DNA of 48,681 nt from Tepidiphilus sp. J10 (lineage in GTDB: Bacteria; Pseudomonadota; Gammaproteobacteria; Burkholderiales; Thiobacillaceae). Of the stretch, positions 37,006-46,707 are shown in pieces (positions within the stretch are counted from its first letter, which is position 1; each line of letters opens with the position of its first letter). Both the position numbers and the translations under genes were made by a program. Where the stretch lies: the NCBI GenBank assembly GCA_945897865.1, contig CAMDHJ010000008.1:1-48681 (forward strand). The letters are read 5' to 3'. Under the pieces are notes generated by a model that worked only from the letters and a program-made list of their open reading frames with translations, searched no databases and was not told where the DNA came from.

Positions 37006-39000
37006 CTAGAACGCGTACTTTGTTTCCAGGTAGAAACTCCGTTCAGGTAACGGCAAACCATCCAGAAGCGGCGCGCTGAGCTCGCGTGCATCCTCATCAA
37101 ACAGGTTCCTGATGGAAGCCGAAAAATCCCAACGCTTGTGTGCCGAATAGTGCAGCGTGGTATCAACCAGGTTGTATGCGCTCAATCCAGCCCGCTTGCC
37201 GATCATGTTGGCCTGCAGGTTCCAGCTCCATCCGGGCGAAAAAGCCCAATCTGCGCGCAAATAGGCCTTTTCCCACGGTACCGACTTGGGAAAGGTTGTA
37301 TCCGACTCATTGATATGCGCCAGATTGCCGGCCAACCGCAGTGTCTTGGCAGCCTGCCACTGCGCTTCCAGTTCAACGCCCCGTGAAGTCCGGTTACCCG
37401 AATTATGGAATTTTCCAGCCACTGCATGTGTGATCAGGTTGGTCTGTTTGAATTGATACAGGACGAGTCCGAGTTTGAAACTCTTTGCTGCCGCGTAATT
37501 GAAAGACAAATCCCAGGTATTTGAACGCTCCGGCGTCAGGTTCGGATTTGGCGTGGTGGCTGCGGTTTGCGCATAAAGCTCAAGATACGATGGTGCCCGA
37601 AAAGCCTGGCCATACATCAGCTTGGTGGTGAGCCGCTCCGAGCTCTGCCAGAGCAGCGCCAGACGCGGGTTCAGGCTGTCGCCGAAATCGGAGTAATGAT
37701 CGTAGCGCGCACCTGCGGTCAGCTCCCAGTCCGGCGCCAGGTTCCAGATATCCTGCAGGTAGAGGTAGCTGACCTGGCGGACTTTTTCCGGCGCAAAGGC
37801 ATACGGCGAATCCGTAAGATCGACCAATGGTGAGCCGGGCGGCAGCGTATTTCCGTCTGGTCCGATGCCGAAATTAACCTGCTGCTCGACCGCATACAAA
37901 TCCTTCACGCCAAAACCGCCCCCCAAACGGATGGCATGCTGTTGAAAGCCGGTATACAGGCCACTGACTTCAGCTCGCAGCCCGCGTTCGCTCGATTGCA
38001 TGCGGTTGATTTGCCCGGGACTTTCCTGAAATCCATCGCCCGAACTGTAGTCAAGGTTGGAATAACGCAACTCGGCATTCAGCCCCCAATCCCGGCTGAA
38101 AGACTCATCGTTGAACAGCAGTGCGACATCAAATCGGTTGTCGCGCGCATGGGTAAGCGGGTCCAGCACCCCGTAGCCAGACATTCCGGTTTCCAGATTG
38201 CGGTGGCCCATGTAGTCGGCCAGCAAACGCCAGTTCTGTCTGGCCATGGAGAAACGAATATCCTGGCCTTGCCAGCCATACCCCGCTGTTCCGCTTGCCG
38301 CCAAACCGTCCCTGGAGATGAAGGGTGCGTGACCGTCAGTGCGCGAGAGTTCGGCGGTCAATCCAATGTCAAAACCGTTCCACGTTCCGCCACGCCGCAC
38401 CCAGCCCGCTTGCGTGTCGAAACTGCCCGCCCGCAAACCCGCCTCGGACTGTTCGATGCGGCCGGCGGTCCGGGTAATCACATTGATCACGCCGGCAGAG
38501 GCATCCGAGCCGAACAATGCGGTACCCGGGCCGCGAATGATCTCGACGCGTTCGATCATGCTGGCCGGCAATCCCTTCCAGAAGGCGCCGGATGACCAGA
38601 CCAGATCACGCATCGGCTCGCCATTCACCATCAGCAAGGTGTGGGTACCCGCCGCACCGCGAAACGTCACTTGCGGCCGAAATGCGAACAGATTGGCCCT
38701 GACATAAATGCCGGGCACGCTTTGCAGAATTTCCGCCAGATTGGTCGCCCCGGTGGCCCGGATGTCTTCCGCCGTGATGACGGACACCACGGAGGGCGCT
38801 TTCGAAAGTGTCTGCTCGGTATTGGTGGAAATCCGGATCTTCAGCGACAGCAGGTCTTCCATACTCAGCGCCAACAATCGATCGAGTTCCGTCTCGGCAT
38901 GCACCGGCGCACTCAACAGCAGGCAGGTTGCCAGGAGTCGGGTCACGGCTGTGGTCACGACTGGGGTCACGGCTAGAGACACTGTTGCACGCTTGTTCAC
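37006..39000 (-). CDS. TonB-dependent outer membrane receptor
   Basis: SKAPSVVSVITAEDIRATGATNLAEILQSVPGIYVR plug; IERVEIIRGPGTALFGSDASAGVINVITR; C-terminal barrel ending FYLETKYAF. GTG start at 39000. Confidence 0.93.
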   Translation of the reverse strand: MNKRATVSLAVTPVVTTAVTRLLATCLLLSAPVHAETELDRLLALSMEDLLSLKIRISTNTEQTLSKAPSVVSVITAEDIRATGATNLAEILQSVPGIYVRANLFAFRPQVTFRGAAGTHTLLMVNGEPMRDLVWSSGAFWKGLPASMIERVEIIRGPGTALFGSDASAGVINVITRTAGRIEQSEAGLRAGSFDTQAGWVRRGGTWNGFDIGLTAELSRTDGHAPFISRDGLAASGTAGYGWQGQDIRFSMARQNWRLLADYMGHRNLETGMSGYGVLDPLTHARDNRFDVALLFNDESFSRDWGLNAELRYSNLDYSSGDGFQESPGQINRMQSSERGLRAEVSGLYTGFQQHAIRLGGGFGVKDLYAVEQQVNFGIGPDGNTLPPGSPLVDLTDSPYAFAPEKVRQVSYLYLQDIWNLAPDWELTAGARYDHYSDFGDSLNPRLALLWQSSERLTTKLMYGQAFRAPSYLELYAQTAATTPNPNLTPERSNTWDLSFNYAAAKSFKLGLVLYQFKQTNLITHAVAGKFHNSGNRTSRGVELEAQWQAAKTLRLAGNLAHINESDTTFPKSVPWEKAYLRADWAFSPGWSWNLQANMIGKRAGLSAYNLVDTTLHYSAHKRWDFSASIRNLFDEDARELSAPLLDGLPLPERSFYLETKYAF

Positions 39001-39052
39001 GTCATTTTTCCCTGTACTTTTGCCACATTTTCCCTGAAAAACGTCAGATTCC

Positions 39053-39108
39053 GTAGGGTGAGCCGTGCGCACCATCCAGCGTCAAGCGGTGCGCACGGCG
39101 CACCCTAC
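39053..39108. repeat. GTAGG...CCTAC palindrome, family B
   Basis: gtagggtgagccgtgcgcacc...ggtgcgcacggcgcaccctac. Confidence 0.88.
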
Positions 39109-39163
39109 CGTGTTGCTCGTCATTCTGCTTGTCAGACAATGACATCGTTACACACATATAACG

Positions 39164-40651
39164 TCAGCCGTCCCGTCGCCGGACCGCCGGCTGATATTCA
39201 CGCTGCTGTGCATCACCGCTGACTTCCAGAATACGCACCTTCACCGTCTTCCCCTTCACTTTGCCCTCCGCCAGCCGGCGTTGCGCTTCATGCGCGATGC
39301 GGCGATCGACCGCGACGTAGGTGGTGGTTTCAGTGACCGTGATCTTGCCGACCTGGGCGCTGGTGAAACCCGCCTCGCCGGTGAGCGCGCCGAGCACATC
39401 ACCAGGGCGGATTTTCTCTTTCCGGCCGCCGAGTATCTGCAGCGTGGCCATCGGCGGCAACAACGGTTTCTTGCTCGCAGGCTGCAGTTCGTCGAGCGGA
39501 TGCCACTCGACTTCGGTGCCAATTTCCTTGGCGATGGCATCGACCCGCTTCATCTGGTTTTCGCTCGCCAGACTCAACGCCCAGCCGTCCTGATCAACCC
39601 GGCCAGTGCGGCCGATGCGGTGGATGTAGACCTCCGGATCGGGCGTCACATCGACGTTGATCACCGCTTCCAGCTTGTCGATGTCGAGGCCGCGCGCGGC
39701 GACGTCGGTCGCCACCAGCACCGAGCAACTGCGGTTGGCGAACTGGATCAGCACCTGATCGCGTTCGCGTTGTTCCAGCTCGCCGTGCAACGCCAGCGCC
39801 GCGAAGCCCTGCGCGCGCAGCACTTGCAGCAAGTCGCGGCATTGCTGGCGGGTGTTGCAGAAGGCCAGCGTGCTGACCGGGCGAAAATGATTCAGCAGCA
39901 ACGCCACCGCCTGCAGTCGCTGGTCCTTTTCGATCTGGTAGAAACGCTGGCGAATCTTGTCGCCGGCGTGCAGTTCCGGCAGTTTCACTTCCTGCGGCTG
40001 GCGCATGAAGCGTTTGCTCAATTCGCCGATTTCCGGTGGGAAGGTGGCGGAAAACAGCAGCGTCTGGCGTTTCTTCGGGCACATCTTGCCGATCGCGGCA
40101 ATCTCGCCGTAGAAGCCCATGTCGAGCATGCGGTCGGCCTCGTCCATCACCAGCGTATTCAAAGCTTCCAGCGTCAGACTGCCGCGTTGCAGGTGGTCCA
40201 TGATGCGGCCCGGCGTGCCGACGACGACATGCGCACCGTGTTCCAGACTGAGCATCTGCGGCCGCATCGGCGAGCCGCCAACCAGCGCCAGAATCTTGAT
40301 GTTGTCCTCGCTGCGCGCCAACCGGCGTAGTTCCTGGGTAACCTGGTCGGCCAGTTCACGTGTCGGGCACAACACCATCGCCTGCACGTTGAAGCCACGC
40401 GGATTCAGATTGGCCAGCAACGGCAAGCCGAATGCCGCCGTTTTGCCGCTGCCGGTTTTGGCCTGTGCGATCAGGTCGTGCCCGGCCAGCGAGATCGGCA
40501 GGCTGGCGGCCTGGATCGGCGTCATATTGAGGTAGCCAAGCTGGTCCAGATTGGCCAGCACAGCGGGCGCCAGCGGCAACTGGTTGAAGGCGGCGCTCGC
40601 TGACAGGGTGGCAGGCGGAGTATCTTGCGGGGGAGGCGTTTGATCAGGCAT
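39164..40651 (-). CDS. dbpA: ATP-dependent RNA helicase DbpA
   Basis: AQAKTGSGKTAAFGLPLL, VMDEADRMLDMGF, HRIGRTGR; C-terminal MATLQILGGRKEKIRPGDVLGALTGEAGFTSAQVGKITVTETTTYVAVDR (DbpA RNA-binding domain). Confidence 0.94.
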   Translation of the reverse strand: MPDQTPPPQDTPPATLSASAAFNQLPLAPAVLANLDQLGYLNMTPIQAASLPISLAGHDLIAQAKTGSGKTAAFGLPLLANLNPRGFNVQAMVLCPTRELADQVTQELRRLARSEDNIKILALVGGSPMRPQMLSLEHGAHVVVGTPGRIMDHLQRGSLTLEALNTLVMDEADRMLDMGFYGEIAAIGKMCPKKRQTLLFSATFPPEIGELSKRFMRQPQEVKLPELHAGDKIRQRFYQIEKDQRLQAVALLLNHFRPVSTLAFCNTRQQCRDLLQVLRAQGFAALALHGELEQRERDQVLIQFANRSCSVLVATDVAARGLDIDKLEAVINVDVTPDPEVYIHRIGRTGRVDQDGWALSLASENQMKRVDAIAKEIGTEVEWHPLDELQPASKKPLLPPMATLQILGGRKEKIRPGDVLGALTGEAGFTSAQVGKITVTETTTYVAVDRRIAHEAQRRLAEGKVKGKTVKVRILEVSGDAQQREYQPAVRRRDG

Positions 40652-40758
40652 GCCGGATTATCGTTGATTCCTCGCTGCAAGGTATCCGGTGGAGAAGTAC
40701 GTATCCCCCTGACGTAACTCCCTGTGCCACAACCCTGTATTTTCCGGAACGAAAATCT

Positions 40759-40838
40759 GTAGGTTGGGCTAACGAAAGGAAGCCCAACAGTCTTACGCGG
40801 GGGCTCATGTTGGGCTTCCTGACGTCAGCCCAACCTAC
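40759..40838. repeat. GTAGG...CCTAC palindrome, family C
   Basis: gtaggttgggctaacgaaaggaagcccaac...gttgggcttcctgacgtcagcccaacctac. Confidence 0.88.
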
Positions 40839-40871
40839 GTGTGTTACGCAGCCTGTGCCATTGTTCTGAAC

Positions 40872-42233
40872 CTACGCAAATGCATCCGCCATCACGTTGC
40901 GCAGCCAGCCATCGGCATATTCCACTTCCAGCCTGCGGTAGATGCGCGGCACCGGTTCCGGTTTTTCCTTGGTCCCGAAGGTAACCGGCGAAATACCGCT
41001 GCCTTCCTTGATGTACACCCACTGACCATCACGCACGCGATACAGGTGCACCACCGAGAAGCCCCAGTCATGCGCTACCACGCTATAGCAGGTGTTGGTG
41101 TAGATCGCCTGCGGCGCGGGCAAGGCGTTGAACTTGGCGACCAGGTTAGCGGCCACCACCTTGGCTTGCGACATCGCCATGTGCGCCGATTTCGGGAACG
41201 CGTTGTTACTGGCCAGTTCCCCGCCGATGCAGGCATCGCCGATGACGTAGATGTCCTTCGCCTTTAGCGATTCCATGCTGTCCGGCTTTACCTCGCACCA
41301 TCGGTCCTTGAACGAAGCCAAGCCGAGGTTTTTCGCGATCTTGCCGGCGTGATGCGGCGGGATGATGTTGACCACATCGCCCTTGAACTCGCCAAAGCCG
41401 GTGAAGCAGGTCTTCGATTCTGGATCAACCCGCTCCACCTTGCCGTCGTTGGAACCGGACACCCATTCGATCATGCCGCCTTCGCCGTAGCCGTAGAGTT
41501 CCTTCCAGGCCTGTTCGAACAACGCTTTTTTCGAGAAGGAATCATTGGCGTCGAGGATCAGTACCTTGGCCTTTTTCTTACCATGGTGTTTGCAATGCAA
41601 CGCCACCTGCGCAGCGCGTTCATACGGGCCGGGCGGGCAGCGGAACGGGCCCGGCGGCACAGCGATGATGAAGGTGCCGCCATCCGGCATCGCGGCGAGC
41701 TGCTTTTGCAGGATCAACGTTTGCGGGCCGGCCTTCCAGGCATGCGGCAGCGTCGTCTGTGCCAACGCTTCAGTTAACCCGGCCACTGCGTCGAAGTGGA
41801 AATCGACGCCGGGCGACAGAACCAGCGCGTCGTAGCTGAAGCTTTTGCCGCTGGCGGTGGCGACAGTTTTCTTGACCGGATCGATCTGGGTGACTTCGTC
41901 GCGCACGACTTTGATGCCGCGCTTTTGCAAGCCTTTGTAACCAACTTGCAGCGTCTTGATGGCGCGATCGCCAGAAATCACCTCATTCGACAGCGGGCAC
42001 GAGGTATAGACCGCCTCGCGCTCGATCAGCGTCACATCAATGCTTGCATCGAGCAGGCGCAGGTATTTGGCGGCGGTGGCACCACCAAAGCCGCCGCCGA
42101 CCACGACCACACGCGCCTTGGTCTTGGCGGCATGCGCCCCTGGAATGCTCAGAATGGAAGCCGTGGAAGCGGCGGCAAGTGCCTTGATAAAACCGCGACG
42201 ATCGATGGCATGCATGGCTGTCTCCTGGCTCAT
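40872..42233 (-). CDS. fccB: Flavocytochrome c sulfide dehydrogenase, flavoprotein subunit
   Basis: Tat-like DRRGFIKALAAASTASILSIPGAHA; ARVVVVGGGFGGATAAKYLRLLDASIDVTLIEREAVYTSCPLSNEVISG; PYERAAQVALHCKHH; overlaps the cytochrome gene (ATGA). Confidence 0.9.
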   Translation of the reverse strand: MSQETAMHAIDRRGFIKALAAASTASILSIPGAHAAKTKARVVVVGGGFGGATAAKYLRLLDASIDVTLIEREAVYTSCPLSNEVISGDRAIKTLQVGYKGLQKRGIKVVRDEVTQIDPVKKTVATASGKSFSYDALVLSPGVDFHFDAVAGLTEALAQTTLPHAWKAGPQTLILQKQLAAMPDGGTFIIAVPPGPFRCPPGPYERAAQVALHCKHHGKKKAKVLILDANDSFSKKALFEQAWKELYGYGEGGMIEWVSGSNDGKVERVDPESKTCFTGFGEFKGDVVNIIPPHHAGKIAKNLGLASFKDRWCEVKPDSMESLKAKDIYVIGDACIGGELASNNAFPKSAHMAMSQAKVVAANLVAKFNALPAPQAIYTNTCYSVVAHDWGFSVVHLYRVRDGQWVYIKEGSGISPVTFGTKEKPEPVPRIYRRLEVEYADGWLRNVMADAFA

Positions 42234-42799
42234 TTGCGTTGTGCACCGTAGTAATGCGCGGCGGCCGGTACATCAGCCTGATTCATCTTGCGGGCGGTTT
42301 TCTTCATTTTCCGGTGCGGCATCTTGAAGCCGTCGTCACGGTATTTTTCCAACTCCAGTTGCATGTACTTCGCCCACTGGCCGTTGATCTTGGGCGCATC
42401 TTCATCCGGATCGCTACCGGTGAGTCCGTGGCAATCCTCGCAGTTTTCCGAGATCGCGGCCTTGCCCTTGGCCAGCAGCTTGGCGCTGACGCTCTGCGGC
42501 ACCGGCACCCAGCGCTTTTTGGAGAAGTAGACGGCCAGCGCATCGATTTCATCATCGCTGAAGCCCTTGACGATGCGGTTCATCGTCGCCGCGCCGCGCT
42601 CGTCGTACTTCCACTGCTTCATCACGGTTTTCAGGTATTCCTTCGGCAATCCGCCGATGGAGGGCATCGAATGACCGACACTGACGCCGCTGACGCCATG
42701 ACAGTTGTTGCAGGTGCGCGCCAACACTTCGACATCCAATGCCGCCGTTGCCACACCGCTGACCCAAAACAGGGCCGCAGCCAAAACCACCTTGCGCAT
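42230..42799 (-). CDS. fccA: Diheme c-type cytochrome subunit of flavocytochrome c
   Basis: Signal peptide, two CXXCH motifs (CNNCH, CEDCH), translationally coupled to fccB. Confidence 0.87.
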   Translation of the reverse strand: MRKVVLAAALFWVSGVATAALDVEVLARTCNNCHGVSGVSVGHSMPSIGGLPKEYLKTVMKQWKYDERGAATMNRIVKGFSDDEIDALAVYFSKKRWVPVPQSVSAKLLAKGKAAISENCEDCHGLTGSDPDEDAPKINGQWAKYMQLELEKYRDDGFKMPHRKMKKTARKMNQADVPAAAHYYGAQRK

Positions 42800-43178
42800 C
42801 GACTCCTCCAGTTCTCAGAAAAATTCAATCAGGATCGTTGTTGGTCTTGATTCGGAAAGCGCCGGGTCCGCCATCGCTGCAACCCTGTTCGCTTCATGAC
42901 TTTCCGCACTTGTAACCCGTCAAGAGGATGAACGCAAGCGCGTCAAGCACTCATTTTGCAGCGCAACATATTGATTATTAACATATTCTTATTTAGTTGT
43001 TTAGCAAAAATGGGATTGCGATACCCCTATCAACATCGTAGTCTACGCCGCGATTTTGGTAAAAACGTACCGAACCCAGCGCATCAAACAGCGGTTTTCG
43101 GTGCATCTTTTTGGTATATCTCTTAAGCAAGTAAGAATGTCGCTTGGGTACAAGCGCATACATGGATGGAGACAAAAA

Positions 43179-45149
43179 ATGGCCAGTTTCACCTGGAAGT
43201 CGCTTGTCGGGGTGATCGCATCCTTTCTGCTGCTATCCCCACTCTCGCCTCTGGCTTACGCCAGCCTCGACACGACCGACAAAACGCTGGACGCGGCAAG
43301 CGCCCAGCCGGCGCAACCGGAGATCGCCAATTTCCGCTGCCTGCGCTGTCACGCCGACCCGGAAGAAAAAGTGAGGGTACGCAGCGACGGCAGCAAGAAC
43401 TTCATCTTCATCGACAACAAGGTATTCGAGCACAGCGTGCACGGCAAACAACCTTGTACCGGCTGCCACAACAACGTCACCAAACTTCCGCATGCCAAGC
43501 CGCTGCCCAAGAGCGTCGGCTGCATTGAATGCCACAAACAGAAATTCGCCGTGCTGAAGGACAGCAGCGACCCGCAGCACAAACGCCTGGCCAATGTGGT
43601 CGAACAGATGGAGGGCTATCTGCATTCCGTCCATGCCCAGCCCAACAAGCAGGACATCTCCAAGATCAACGCCACCTGTTACGACTGCCATGACGCGCAC
43701 AACATCGGTGCCCTCGGCAGCCTGCAACGAGCGGAACACCGCCTGAAGAATCCTGAAGTCTGCGGCCGTTGCCACAGCAAGGAACTGGACGAATACAAGG
43801 TCTCCATGCACGGCAAGGCGGTGCTGGAAAAGAAAGACACCAAGAGCGCGGTCTGCTCCGATTGCCACAGCACGCACAACATCAGTTCTGCCAAGGGCGA
43901 TCCGATGAAGCTGACCATCACCAAAAACTGCGGCAATTGTCACGAGAAGGCACAGGCAACCTATTTCGCCTCCTACCACGGCCAGGTCAACAAACTCGGC
44001 TACACCAACACCGCCAAGTGTTACGACTGCCACGGCGGCCACAACATCAAAAACGTTGACGACCCCACCTCAACGATCCACGTCAACAACCGGCTGAAGA
44101 CCTGCAATACCTGCCACAAGGACGCCAAGGAAGGCTTCCTCACCTTTCATGCGCACGGCGATGCCTCGAATTTCGAGAAATACCCGGACATGTTCATCGT
44201 CAGCAAATTCATGGAGTACCTGATCTACGGCGTCATGCTGTTCTTCTGGACGCATGTGCTGCTTTGGTTCTATCGCGAACTGATGGACCATCTGAAAGGC
44301 TGTGGCCACCGCGAGGACGTAGAGCATCCGGATGCCGTCTTCTTCCGCCGCTTCAGCAAGGTCTGGCGCTGGATACACGTTCTGTTCGCGATCAGCACGA
44401 TGATTCTGGTGATCACCGGTACCACCCTGCTGTTCTCACATACCGACTGGGCGAAAGCGGTGATGACCCTGCTGGGCGGACCGATCTGGGAAGGCGTCAT
44501 CCACCGCACGGCAGCGCTTATCTGGGTAACCGTATTCCTCAGCCATGTCGGCATCGCCCTGTTCAACATCTGGCGCACTCGCAAGACCTTCCGCTGGTTC
44601 GGCCCCACCTCGATGATTCCGAACTGGCAGGACATGAAAGATATCGTCCGCATGTACAAGTGGTTCCTCGGCTTCACCTCCCGGCCCAAGTTCGAACGCT
44701 GGACCTACTGGCAGAAATTTGACTACTGGGCACCGTTCTGGGGTGCGATGGCGATCGGCATGAGCGGCGCGATGATGTTCAACCCGACCCTCACCTCACA
44801 GTTCCTGCCGGGCTGGGTGTTCAACATCGCCACCATCGTGCATGCCGAGGAAGCCTTGCTGGCCACCGTGTTCCTGTTCTCGGTGCACTTCTTCAACGTC
44901 CACTTCCGGCCGGAGAAATTCCCCTTGAGCACCACCATCTTCACCGGCGCCGTGCCACTGGAAGAGTTCAAGTACGAACACACCCAGGAATACGACCGCC
45001 TGGTGGCCAGCGGTGAACTGGAAAAATACCTGGTCAAGCGCCCGACCCGCACGGTGGAAAGCCTTGCTACCATCCTCTCCGCGCTGTTGATCCTGGCCGG
45101 CTTCCTACTGCTATCGCTGGTGTTGATCGGTTACACCAGCATGCCTTGA
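43179..45149 (+). CDS. Nine-heme c-type cytochrome fused to a membrane cytochrome b-like domain
   Basis: CXXCH motifs: CLRCH, CTGCH, CIECH, CYDCH, CGRCH, CSDCH, CGNCH, CYDCH, CNTCH; then several TM helices with conserved His (IHVLFAISTMILVITGTTLL, HRTAALIWVTVFLSHVGIALF). Confidence 0.9.
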   Translation: MASFTWKSLVGVIASFLLLSPLSPLAYASLDTTDKTLDAASAQPAQPEIANFRCLRCHADPEEKVRVRSDGSKNFIFIDNKVFEHSVHGKQPCTGCHNNVTKLPHAKPLPKSVGCIECHKQKFAVLKDSSDPQHKRLANVVEQMEGYLHSVHAQPNKQDISKINATCYDCHDAHNIGALGSLQRAEHRLKNPEVCGRCHSKELDEYKVSMHGKAVLEKKDTKSAVCSDCHSTHNISSAKGDPMKLTITKNCGNCHEKAQATYFASYHGQVNKLGYTNTAKCYDCHGGHNIKNVDDPTSTIHVNNRLKTCNTCHKDAKEGFLTFHAHGDASNFEKYPDMFIVSKFMEYLIYGVMLFFWTHVLLWFYRELMDHLKGCGHREDVEHPDAVFFRRFSKVWRWIHVLFAISTMILVITGTTLLFSHTDWAKAVMTLLGGPIWEGVIHRTAALIWVTVFLSHVGIALFNIWRTRKTFRWFGPTSMIPNWQDMKDIVRMYKWFLGFTSRPKFERWTYWQKFDYWAPFWGAMAIGMSGAMMFNPTLTSQFLPGWVFNIATIVHAEEALLATVFLFSVHFFNVHFRPEKFPLSTTIFTGAVPLEEFKYEHTQEYDRLVASGELEKYLVKRPTRTVESLATILSALLILAGFLLLSLVLIGYTSMP

Positions 45150-45408
45150 ACGTTGGCACCGAACAGGCTGGCAACGGAGGCATAGACCCGCGTTCCTTCT
45201 GAACCTTCACCCCAACAGGTTGAAGGTCGGGAGGAGCGACTACACCCGCCAGACCTGCAGAACACCTCCAAGGTCCACTAACTGGCAGGGCGACAACCCG
45301 GCAGACCCCCACTCGGATTGCTGCCGTTCGACTTCGTATTGCTGGATGGCGGCATTCGACCCGGAGCGGAAGTAACCGGACAGCAAAAGTGGCCACACAA
45401 CGTTTTGC

Positions 45409-46194
45409 TTAATCAGCTAGCGGCGCTCCGCTATTCCCAAAGTGGGGCAACACTTTTTCTTTATCTGATTTTTGGTCCGGGCCACGCTCGACATAATACG
45501 AATAACCATATTCCCCTTCGGCCAGGGCCAGCAGTTTTGCGCCTGTGCTTTTACATAAATACTCAATATCGTTGACTGAACCCGGGTCGATAGTAACGAT
45601 TTCGAGTATTTCTCCGACCGACAATCGACGCAGTGAACGGGCGGTATGGATCAGCGGAAGTGGGCAACCCATGCGCCTGGCATCAAGAGAATCTGCGATC
45701 TGTGGATGTTTTGGCGCGGTCGGCAGGTGTTTGCCTAAGCCGTGATTTTGAAATTTTGGCGATGTCTTTTCACTGGCAGCGAGTTGCGCCGCATCCATGC
45801 TTGAAATGACCCAACTCGGGGCGGGTGTATTGCCATAGATATTGCACATCGAGGTGAGGAATTTGGGGTCAAAAATCCGGATTAATGTCGGCACTGTTAA
45901 TGAGTCGGTGAATACGAGTCCACAGTAGTTTCGTGGATGTGCCTGTCGAAGGTAGGCATTAAGTGATTGCAGAGAAGACGCGAGGTCACCGCTGGTATCG
46001 ACAGCGTTGGATCGTTTATCACCAGGCAGAGGTGTGTCATGACTATAAAGATGCCACTTTGAGTCATCCGAATGCTGGATGCGGCTGAAAATCTGTTCGA
46101 GGACTTGCCAGTCAATAATTCCCGCAAGTGTGCCGGGCATTAATTCAACAGACTGATTGGATGCGCTATTTTTTCCTGGCACGGTAAAAGTCAT
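45409..46194 (-). CDS. Protein with unrecognised N-terminal region and C-terminal TusA/SirA-like sulfurtransferase domain
   Basis: C-terminus LDARRMGCPLPLIHTARSLRRLSVGEILEIVTIDPGSVNDIEYLCKSTGAKLLALAEGEYGYSYYVER matches the TusA CPxP pattern. Confidence 0.8.
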   Translation of the reverse strand: MTFTVPGKNSASNQSVELMPGTLAGIIDWQVLEQIFSRIQHSDDSKWHLYSHDTPLPGDKRSNAVDTSGDLASSLQSLNAYLRQAHPRNYCGLVFTDSLTVPTLIRIFDPKFLTSMCNIYGNTPAPSWVISSMDAAQLAASEKTSPKFQNHGLGKHLPTAPKHPQIADSLDARRMGCPLPLIHTARSLRRLSVGEILEIVTIDPGSVNDIEYLCKSTGAKLLALAEGEYGYSYYVERGPDQKSDKEKVLPHFGNSGAPLAD

Positions 46195-46277
46195 ATTGTT
46201 TTATTGCCACTCATTTGAGATTGCACACTTTTGACCTATGGCTTCCATATCCCCTTGTCGCTTTAATCCTGTAGCAA

Positions 46278-46598
46278 TCAAGAGGAGAAATAGGGCGAGC
46301 CCATGTCCTTGCTAGCGTCGGCCACCACGTCACCATCAAACAACTTGACGGTGAGGCTGGCACCCGCAGCTTTGGCGAAGTCGGCCAGCATGCCCACGGC
46401 ATAGTCCCGTGCGTTCTGTAGGCAATCGAACTCGTAGAAGCCGCCGACGGAGTGGGTGTTGATGCCGCTCAACCAGGTTTTGCTGCGCAGTCCCGGCACG
46501 GTGTGCATGGCGGGATTAGCCTCTCGCCAGACTCCCTCGCTGAAGGGTACGGATACTTGGAATTCGGCATACAGAAAAACACGGCTTGGCTGGGTCAT
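46278..46598 (-). CDS. YdhR-like putative monooxygenase (dimeric alpha/beta barrel)
   Basis: MTQPSRVFLYAEFQVSVPFSEGVWREANPAMHTVPGLRSKTWLSGINTHSVGGFYEFDCLQNARDYAVGMLADFAKAAGASLTVKLFDGDV. Confidence 0.75.
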   Translation of the reverse strand: MTQPSRVFLYAEFQVSVPFSEGVWREANPAMHTVPGLRSKTWLSGINTHSVGGFYEFDCLQNARDYAVGMLADFAKAAGASLTVKLFDGDVVADASKDMGSPYFSS

Positions 46599-46707
46599 GG
46601 AGGGCTCCTTGGTTGCGTCTTGTTTCAACAAGACACATCTTCTATTATCTTTTTCAAATTGATAATCAATTGACTGATTAACACAATATTTCCGTTTTAT
46701 TGAGAAT

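Noticed and set aside
38940-38978. Tandem GGTCACG repeats in the TonB receptor signal peptide region
   Set aside because: Short degenerate coding repeat (VTPVVTTAVT) compatible with a normal signal sequence.
45150-45408. Intergenic 260 bp suspected to hold an insertion sequence or small RNA (CCTTCACCCCAACAGGTTGAAGG hairpin)
   Set aside because: Could not match it to any family by eye; only one weak hairpin.
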